Source: UBA7672 sp040398465 (lineage in GTDB: Bacteria > Pseudomonadota > Alphaproteobacteria > Caulobacterales > Hyphomonadaceae). From it: DNA of 64,000 nucleotides. The stretch is from positions 7,504-71,503 of the forward strand of contig JBBAUA010000015.1 in the NCBI GenBank assembly GCA_040398465.1. The letters run 5' to 3'. A model generated the notes under the pieces. The model did no database searches and was not told where the DNA came from. It worked only from the letters and a program-made list of their open reading frames with translations. Position 1 is the first letter of the stretch. Every line of letters starts with the position of its first letter. Position numbers and translations under genes: made by a program. This document shows, in pieces, positions 58,401 to 64,000 of the stretch.

Positions 58401-59537
58401 CTACCCGTTCGACAATTCCGTGTAGCGGCGCAGGTGCCAGTCGGTGTTGCCGAACTGGCTTTCGATCATCGTCACGCGCTTGAAGAAGTGGCCGACATTG
58501 AGTTCGTCGGTCATGCCCATGCCGCCGTGGATCTGCACGGCGTCCTGGCTGACGAGTTTGCCGGCCTTGCCGATCTGCACCTTGGCGGCGGAGGCGGCGA
58601 GTTTGCGGGCCTTGTCGGCTTCGTCGAGTTTCAGCGTGACCATGTAGGTCATCGAGGAGGCCTGTTCGGCCGCCATGAACATGTCGACCATGCGGTGTTG
58701 CAGGACCTGGAAGGTGGCGATGGACTGGCCGAACTGCTTGCGCTGCTTGGCGTAGGAGATCGTCGCCTCGTTGAGGACCTTGAAGCAGCCGACGGCTTCG
58801 GCGCAGAGGGCGGCGATGGCGTTGTCGACGACTTTCTCGACGAGCGGCAGACCGCCATCGACCTTGCCGATCACGGCGTCGGCGCCGACGGCGACGTTTT
58901 CGAAATAGACTTCTGAGGCGCGGAGGCCGTCGACGGTGGGATAGTCGCGCGTGGTGACGCCCTTCGCGTTCCTGGCGACGAGGAAGACGGTGATGCCGTT
59001 TGCGTCGCGCTGTGCGCCGGAGGTGCGGGCGGTGACGATGAGGTGGGTGGCGAAGGGGGCTCCGATGACAACAGCCTTGTGGCCGTTGAGCGTGTAGCCG
59101 GCGCCGTCCTTCTTTGCGGTTGTGGAGACGTCGTTGAGGTCGAAGCGGGACTTCGGTTCGCTGTAGGCGAAGGCGAAGCGCGTTTCGCCGCCGATGATGC
59201 CGGCGATGTGTTCTTCCTTCTGGGCGTCCGTGCCGCCGTGGCGGAAGAAGTTGCCGCCGATGACGACGGTCTGAAGGTAGGGCTCGATGACGAGGCCCTT
59301 GCCGAATTCCTCGGAGATGATCATCGCCTCGATCGGGCCGGAGCCGAAGCCGCCTTCGGCTTCCGTGAAGGACGCGCCAAGCAGACCGAGTTCAGCGAAC
59401 TGCGACCACATTTCAGGGCGCCAGCCGGCCTCGGACTTCGCGACCTTGCGGCGCGTGTCGAAGTCGTACTTCTGTGAGACGAGTTTGGCGACGGTGTCGC
59501 GAAGCTGGTCCTGTTCGGAGGTGAAGCTGAAATCCAT
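58401..59537 (-). CDS. Acyl-CoA dehydrogenase, small (non-catalytic-type) subunit
   Basis: 378 aa FAD-dependent ACAD fold: MDFSFTSEQDQLRDTVAKLVSQ, FAFAYSEPKSRFDLNDVST, FGQSIATFQVLQHRMVDM and VQIHGGMGMTDELNVGHFFKR. The C-terminal loop lacks the GG(S/T)NEIQ catalytic-Glu motif present in the neighbouring large subunit. Sizes and order resemble the PimC/PimD (pimeloyl-CoA dehydrogenase-type) and ChsE4-E5 heterotetramers. It lies 108 bp downstream of the larger subunit on the same strand. Confidence 0.9.
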   Translation of the reverse strand: MDFSFTSEQDQLRDTVAKLVSQKYDFDTRRKVAKSEAGWRPEMWSQFAELGLLGASFTEAEGGFGSGPIEAMIISEEFGKGLVIEPYLQTVVIGGNFFRHGGTDAQKEEHIAGIIGGETRFAFAYSEPKSRFDLNDVSTTAKKDGAGYTLNGHKAVVIGAPFATHLIVTARTSGAQRDANGITVFLVARNAKGVTTRDYPTVDGLRASEVYFENVAVGADAVIGKVDGGLPLVEKVVDNAIAALCAEAVGCFKVLNEATISYAKQRKQFGQSIATFQVLQHRMVDMFMAAEQASSMTYMVTLKLDEADKARKLAASAAKVQIGKAGKLVSQDAVQIHGGMGMTDELNVGHFFKRVTMIESQFGNTDWHLRRYTELSNG

Positions 59538-59645
59538 CGGAAGTCTCCCTGCGGTCCTTCTAGGCCGCGGTTTCGGGGTCGCGCAACTGCCCGCGCGCGA
59601 GAGGTTCGCGCCCGGGCGAGTTGTCGCTGGTCACGCTGCGGCGCC

Positions 59646-60842
59646 CTAGAGGCCCAGCACCATCTTGGCGATGATGTTGTGCTGGATCTCGTTGGAGCCG
59701 CCATAGATCGAGGTCTTGCGCATGTTGGCGTAGGTGGGCGCCGTCAGGTGCGCGTAGTCGGGGCCGATCGGGTGCTGGTTGTCGCCGTCCTGCGGGAAGC
59801 CGCGGAAGTACGGCGCGCCGTAGACGCCGACGGCTTCGAGCGTCAGCTCGGTGATGCGCTGCTGGATCTCGGTGCCCTTGATCTTGAGGATCGAAGATTC
59901 CGGTCCCGGGCCCTTGCCCTGGCTTTCGCGGGCGAGCGTGCGGAGCTCGGTGTATTCGAGCGCGGTGAGATCGATCTCGAGTTCGGAGACCTTGCGCGCG
60001 AAATCCGGGTTGCGGAGGATGGGCTGGCCCTGATCGAGTTCCACGGATGCGATCTCACGGAGGCGCTCGATGCCCTTCTTGGAGCGGGCGACGCCGGCGA
60101 TGCCAGTGCGCTCGTGGGCGAGGAGATACTTGGCGTAGGTCCAGCCTTCGTTTTCCTTGCCGACGAGATTGGCGACAGGGACTTTCACGTCGGTGAACCA
60201 GGTCTCGTTGACCTCGTGCCCGCCATCCATCGTGATGATCGGGCGGACTTCGACGCCGGGCGTCTTCATGTCGACGAGGATGAAGGAGATGCCTTCCTGC
60301 GGCTTCTTCGCCGTCGGGTCGGTGCGGCAGAGGACGAAGATCCAGTCAGCGTAGTGGCCGAGCGTCGTCCAGGTCTTCTGGCCGTTGATGATGTAGTGGT
60401 CGCCGACGCGCTCGGCCTTCGTCTTCAGGCTGGCGAGGTCGGAGCCGGCGCCGGGTTCGGAATAGCCCTGGCACCAGAAATCCGTGCCGTCGATGATGCC
60501 CGGGAGGTAGTGGGCCTTCTGCTCTTCGCTGGCGAAGGCCATCAGAACCGGGGCGAGCATCGCCATTCCGAACGGCGGGATCGGCAGGGTTTCGGCGCGG
60601 GCGCATTCTTCCTGGAAGATGTAGCGCTGGGTAGCGGTCCAGCCTGTGCCGCCGTGCTTTTTCGGCCAGGCGGGAGCGCCCCAGCCGCGCTTGTGGAGTG
60701 TCTTCTGCCAGAGCAGGAAGTCCTCCTTGGAATACTCGTCGCGCGAGTACTTGCCGCGAAGCTCGGCCGGATACTCGTTTTCGAGGAAGGTGCGGACCTC
60801 CTCGCGGAAGGCGATTTCTTCTGGCGTGAACTGGACGTCCAT
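59646..60842 (-). CDS. Acyl-CoA dehydrogenase, large (catalytic) subunit
   Basis: 398 aa. ACAD fold with MDVQFTPEEIAFREEVRTF, WCQGYSEPGAGSDLASLKT, INGQKTWTTLGHYADWIF and the C-terminal YGGSNEIQHNIIAKMVLGL carrying the likely catalytic Glu. It probably forms an alpha2-beta2 enzyme with the small subunit downstream, acting on a dicarboxylyl-, branched- or ring-bearing acyl-CoA. The substrate cannot be fixed from sequence, and no other beta-oxidation gene is adjacent. Confidence 0.92.
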   Translation of the reverse strand: MDVQFTPEEIAFREEVRTFLENEYPAELRGKYSRDEYSKEDFLLWQKTLHKRGWGAPAWPKKHGGTGWTATQRYIFQEECARAETLPIPPFGMAMLAPVLMAFASEEQKAHYLPGIIDGTDFWCQGYSEPGAGSDLASLKTKAERVGDHYIINGQKTWTTLGHYADWIFVLCRTDPTAKKPQEGISFILVDMKTPGVEVRPIITMDGGHEVNETWFTDVKVPVANLVGKENEGWTYAKYLLAHERTGIAGVARSKKGIERLREIASVELDQGQPILRNPDFARKVSELEIDLTALEYTELRTLARESQGKGPGPESSILKIKGTEIQQRITELTLEAVGVYGAPYFRGFPQDGDNQHPIGPDYAHLTAPTYANMRKTSIYGGSNEIQHNIIAKMVLGL

Positions 60843-61015
60843 GGCGGAATCTCCGGCGGCAGGATGACGTTGCGGAAGCAGTCATCGTGGAAGATGATAT
60901 GGCGCGAGTGCGCCTGTTTACGTTAGGGACGTCAAGGGGTTTTGCCCAATGACGCTAGGTCGTGTTGTCGCTACGGCAGGGTGCTTTTCGGGTCGGATTA
61001 GGGTAAACGCATGCC

Positions 61016-61210
61016 ATGCACCAGCCGATCAAGACCCCCTGCGTGAAGGTCTGCGTCGTGGATGGCCAGAGCGGCCATTGCCTCGGCTGCGGCCGGAATC
61101 TGGGGGAAATCGCACGCTGGGCGAAGTTTTCCGACGCCGAGCGGGACACGGTGATGGCCGCCCTGCCCGCGCGGATCGACGCGCTGAAGGCGGCCGGCAG
61201 GCTGGGCTGA
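61016..61210 (+). CDS. DUF1289 domain-containing protein
   Basis: 64 aa. TPCVKVCVVDGQSGHCLGCGRNLGEIARW is split over the four conserved Cys of DUF1289, which may bind an iron-sulfur cluster or zinc. The function is unknown. Divergent from the acyl-CoA dehydrogenase pair and followed by the retropepsin-like protease gene. Confidence 0.92.
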   Translation: MHQPIKTPCVKVCVVDGQSGHCLGCGRNLGEIARWAKFSDAERDTVMAALPARIDALKAAGRLG

Positions 61211-61297
61211 CCACGGTTCTCACTGCGATGCGTTTGTTCTTCCCGAAGACTTTCTCTGTTATGAGATGAGGAAGCCGCGGTTTTGGGAGTCGGCCGC

Positions 61298-61825
61298 TTG
61301 ATACGAGGCATCGTTCCGGCAATCGCTCTTTTCGGCGCTGCGGCACTTGGTGTCGTGGCCCTGCGCGGCACTGTGGACGAGAGCCTCGAGGCCAAGCCGG
61401 CCGTCGCAGACCCTGAACCCGCCGAGCCGAAATTCGCTGAGGTGAGCCCCCACCAGATCCGCACGGCGTCACTCCGCAAGGAAGGCGACGGACATTACTG
61501 GGCGACGGCGCGCGTGAATGGCGCCGTGGTGAAATTCCTGGTCGACACCGGCGCAACGATGATCTCGCTGACCAAGCGCGACGCGCGCAAGATCGGTGTC
61601 GACACCGACAAGCTGGAGCGCGTGGTGGATGTGCGCACGGCCGCCGGACGCGTGAAGGCGGGCACTGTGTTCATCGAGAAGATCGAGATCGACGGCGTCG
61701 TTCTGGAGAATGTACAGGCCGTCGTGCTGGATGAAGGGCTGGAGTACTCGCTGCTCGGGATGAGTTTCCTCAACCGGCTGGAAGGCTGGGACGTGACGCC
61801 CGGGGCGATCATCATCCATCAGTAG
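61298..61825 (+). CDS. Retropepsin-like aspartic protease (TIGR02281 family), membrane-anchored
   Basis: About 175 aa. The start is uncertain: TTG 61298 has GGGAG 8 bp upstream, TTG 61283 is also in frame. An N-terminal hydrophobic anchor (GIVPAIALFGAAALGVVALRG), then a spacer and the clan AA domain with FLVDTGATMISLTKRDARKIG (catalytic Asp), DVRTAAGRVKAG, and LEYSLLGMSFLNRL. A single-domain protease that must dimerise; substrates are unknown. It often follows DUF1289 genes in alphaproteobacteria, as here. Confidence 0.88.
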   Translation: MIRGIVPAIALFGAAALGVVALRGTVDESLEAKPAVADPEPAEPKFAEVSPHQIRTASLRKEGDGHYWATARVNGAVVKFLVDTGATMISLTKRDARKIGVDTDKLERVVDVRTAAGRVKAGTVFIEKIEIDGVVLENVQAVVLDEGLEYSLLGMSFLNRLEGWDVTPGAIIIHQ

Positions 61826-61955
61826 ATTTCGCTGACCGGCGTTGTGGCCCCGCCACGCCCTCGCAACAGACCCGGATCCTGCTAGCAGCAAGCTTTAAGA
61901 TAAGGGAAACCGGCTGATCGCCTTATGCGCTATCGAGTCGATCGGGGGCTTAACG

Positions 61956-63032
61956 ATGTCAGCTGCAGCTCGTCCTGCGCCCACGCCGGGCCAGGACACG
62001 AATTCCAATATCGCTGACTTCATCGCGCAGGCGAAGGTCGGCGAGCTGGCCAATCGGAAGATCGAAGAGATCGAGCGGGTGACGCATCGCACGCGTATTC
62101 TCGCGCTCAATGCGCTGATTGAAGCGCATCGCGCGGGCGAGGCGGGACGCGGCTTTGCGATCGTCGCCCAGGAAGTCCGCGGCATCTCCGACGAGGTGCG
62201 GGAGATCGCCAGTTCGCTCAAGCGGGATTTGTCGGTCGAGATCGCCAAACTTGAATCCATGGCGCGGAAGACCGCGGACGATGCGCGCGAAAAGCGCCTT
62301 GTCGATCTTGCGCATACGTCCATTGAGCTGATCGATCGCAATCTCTACGAGCGTAGCTGCGACGTCAGATGGTGGGCGACGGATGCTGCGATGGTGGTCT
62401 GCGCCGCGTCGGCCACGGCCGAGAGCGCGAACTTTGCCTCGCGCCGGATGGGCGTGATCCTGAATGCCTACACCGTCTATCTCGACCTCTGGCTGTGTGA
62501 CCGCAACGGGCGGGTGATCGCCAACGGCAGGCCGGATCGATATGCGGTGACGGGGCGCGATGTCGCCCGCGAACCGTGGTTCAAGCAGGCGCTGGCGACG
62601 CGATCGGGCGACGACTTCGTTTCCGCCGACGTCGAGATTAACCGGGAGCTGGATAAGCGCCCTGTCGCCACGTTTGCAGCGGCGGTGCGCGAAGGCGGCG
62701 AACCGACTGGCCGGGTGACAGGCGTGCTGGCGATCCATTTCGACTGGCGAACGCAGGCCCAGACGATCGTGGAGAATCTGCCGCTCAATCCAGACGAGCG
62801 CTCACAGACGTGCGCGATGCTGCTCGACTCGCGTGGCCGCGTCATTGCGTCCTCCGACGGCGCCGCATTGTTCGGAGAGAGGTTTGCGCTGGCAACCGAG
62901 GGGCGCAAGCGCGGTAGCTACCGCACCCAGGATGACGTTGTCGGCTTTGCGCAGACACCGGGATACGAAACCTATGCTGGCATGGGATGGTACGGGTGTC
63001 TGGTCCTGCGATCCCGCCCGGCTCGAGGCTAG
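61956..63032 (+). CDS. Soluble MCP-type signalling helix followed by a Cache-like domain
   Basis: 358 aa with no membrane helix or signal peptide. Residues about 20-105 are the signalling hairpin of a methyl-accepting chemotaxis protein, with tip ALNALIEAHRAGEAGRGFA (the kinase-contact region). After a linker, IDRNLYERSCDVRWWATDAAMV (124-145) leads into a Cache-type sensor domain (about 150-355), with YLDLWLCDRNGRVIANGR and MLLDSRGRVIASSDG. Normal receptors place Cache outside and the MCP hairpin C-terminal; here the order is reversed and all is cytoplasmic. The stop overlaps the convergent dusA stop (63029-63032). Confidence 0.85.
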   Translation: MSAAARPAPTPGQDTNSNIADFIAQAKVGELANRKIEEIERVTHRTRILALNALIEAHRAGEAGRGFAIVAQEVRGISDEVREIASSLKRDLSVEIAKLESMARKTADDAREKRLVDLAHTSIELIDRNLYERSCDVRWWATDAAMVVCAASATAESANFASRRMGVILNAYTVYLDLWLCDRNGRVIANGRPDRYAVTGRDVAREPWFKQALATRSGDDFVSADVEINRELDKRPVATFAAAVREGGEPTGRVTGVLAIHFDWRTQAQTIVENLPLNPDERSQTCAMLLDSRGRVIASSDGAALFGERFALATEGRKRGSYRTQDDVVGFAQTPGYETYAGMGWYGCLVLRSRPARG

Positions 63033-64000
63033 GCGCCGACTGTTACGTCACTGGACTGCTGTGCCTGCACGTGGGCAAGCGCCTCGTCAAAGACGCTGAT
63101 TGCGGGCGCGCCACGGGCGCCGGGGGCTTTTTCCGACAGGATGCGTCGCCAGAGGCGCGCCCCGGGCCTGCCGTGAAAGAGGCCGAGCATGTGGCGCGTC
63201 ATGGAATGCAGCGGCATGCCCTGCTCCAGCCGCCTGATGATCCACGGGCGGAAGTCGCGGGCGGCCTCGGCGGGCGTGCGGATGCGCTCGCTGCAGCCGA
63301 AGATGCGGGCGTCCACCTGCAGCAGCAGCGCGGGGTCGTGATAGGCGGCGCGGCCGAGCATGACGCCGTCGACGCGAGGGAGTTCGCGTGCTGCGGCGTC
63401 GAGGCTCGCGAGCCCGCCATTGAGGATGATGGTGAGATGCGGATGCGCGCGCTTGAGGTCGGCGACGAGGTCGTAGTCGAGCGGCGGGATTTCGCGGTTC
63501 TCTTTCGGCGACAGGCCCTTCAGCCATGCCATGCGCGCGTGGACGATGAAGTGGGCGGTCCCTGCCCTGGCCTGCGTTTCGACGAAAGAGAAGAGGCGTG
63601 TGCGTGGGTCGTCATCATCGACGCCGAGGCGGTGTTTCACGGTGACCGGCACGCTGACCGCCTCGCGCATGGCGGAGAGGCAGTCGGCAACGAGGTCGGG
63701 CTCGCGCATAAGGCAGGCGCCGAACGCGCCAGACTGCACGCGCTCCGACGGGCAGCCGACGTTGAGATTGATTTCGCAATAGCCGTAGGCGGCGCCGATG
63801 CGGGCGGCCTGTGCGAGCTTCTCGGGCTCCGAGCCGCCGAGTTGCAGGGCGACGGGCTGCTCCAAGTCGTCGAACCCCAGCAGCCTGTCACGATCACCAT
63901 GGATGACAGCGTCGGCCGTGACCATCTCGGTATAGAGCAGCGCGTGGCGGGACATATGGCGGTGGAAAGCCCGGCAATTCCGGTCCGTCCAGTCCATCAT
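63029..64000 (-). CDS. dusA: tRNA-dihydrouridine synthase A (5' end beyond window)
   Basis: At least 323 aa; the reading frame begins MMDWTDRNCRAFHRHMSRHA, where full DusA proteins have APMMDWTDRHCR, so the first codons lie past base 64000. FMN-dependent reduction of U20/U20a in tRNA. Motifs: CEINLNVGCPSERVQSGAFGACLM with the catalytic Cys, VTVKHRLGVDDD, FIVHARMAWLKGLSPKENR and IILNGGLASLD. The rest of the protein is complete at the C-terminus. Confidence 0.93.
   Translation of the reverse strand: MMDWTDRNCRAFHRHMSRHALLYTEMVTADAVIHGDRDRLLGFDDLEQPVALQLGGSEPEKLAQAARIGAAYGYCEINLNVGCPSERVQSGAFGACLMREPDLVADCLSAMREAVSVPVTVKHRLGVDDDDPRTRLFSFVETQARAGTAHFIVHARMAWLKGLSPKENREIPPLDYDLVADLKRAHPHLTIILNGGLASLDAAARELPRVDGVMLGRAAYHDPALLLQVDARIFGCSERIRTPAEAARDFRPWIIRRLEQGMPLHSMTRHMLGLFHGRPGARLWRRILSEKAPGARGAPAISVFDEALAHVQAQQSSDVTVGA

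Noticed and set aside
1..64000. CRISPR arrays, insertion sequences, rRNA genes
   Set aside because: No regularly spaced repeats, transposase or rRNA sequence was seen on reading the window. The only mobile-element trace is the integrase at the left edge.

Overview
The window is about 64 kb of GC-rich alphaproteobacterial chromosome. A run of 100 N at 56853-56952 shows that it comes from a draft scaffold. Gene content points to the Caulobacterales, most likely Hyphomonadaceae-like: an overlapping divK-pleD pair, a MucR/Ros regulator, a DUF2093 protein, a CBP3/UQCC1-type ubiquinol-cytochrome c chaperone, a MarR/OmpR/EnvZ-type cluster, the order plsX-fabH-ihfA-merR-tRNA(Pro), and the order glyA-nrdR-ribD-ribE-ribB-ribH-nusB-thiL. 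This assignment rests on gene content and order read by eye, not on a phylogeny.

Layout. 1-401: the 5' part of a DUF4102-type tyrosine integrase lies next to the 3' end of guaA, a known island insertion hotspot, so the left edge of the window is probably the edge of a genomic island. 402-7191: GMP synthesis (guaA, guaB) with rsmB and a MAPEG protein, interrupted by a tandem-TIR protein and a DUF3088 protein. 7311-14302: HAD phosphatase/mutase, rlmE-ppx, hspQ, a tyrosine phosphatase, an M23 lipoprotein, DUF2093, pleD and divK. 14419-19120: Pol IV, DUF1905, RidA, a glycerophosphodiesterase, a FemAB-like acyltransferase and a HIT protein. 19181-22855: a two-gene glycan cluster (GT4 fused to a toroid glycosidase-like domain, plus a GH130 phosphorylase) behind a promoter that matches the EcfG general-stress consensus exactly. 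22858-31182: ilvE, a MarR-response regulator-histidine kinase cluster, proC, ybjN, ubiK, lgt, a MidA-like methyltransferase and pgeF.

31183-38680: a hairpin-rich stretch with a small His-rich ORF and a degenerate zf-TFIIB protein, then TerC, prs, a Kef-type antiporter, a ModE-like regulator, and a transaminase overlapping a deaminated-glutathione amidase. 38909-41957: a Wzy/ExoQ-like polymerase, a GT2 enzyme and a lichenase-type GH16, a compact exopolysaccharide module. 42156-44792: a PQQ dehydrogenase-cytochrome c fusion and two tRNAs. 44843-49698: merR, ihfA, fabH, plsX, the UQCC chaperone, bamE and an exported protein. 49734-55880: the thiL/nusB/rib/nrdR/glyA operon. 56108-64000: MucR, DUF6898, the assembly gap, a ToxR-like regulator with periplasmic ankyrin-like repeats, a two-subunit acyl-CoA dehydrogenase, DUF1289, a retropepsin-like protease, a soluble MCP-Cache protein and the 5'-truncated dusA.

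Most of the window is housekeeping. The observations most worth following are: the EcfG-controlled GT4-toroid/GH130 pair; the tandem-TIR gene inserted in the gua neighbourhood; the riboflavin operon, in which RibD has lost its deaminase half and the RibA half of RibBA is degenerate; the soluble chemoreceptor with domains in reversed order; and the ankyrin-bearing ToxR-like regulator. No CRISPR array, insertion sequence, rRNA or complete prophage was seen.
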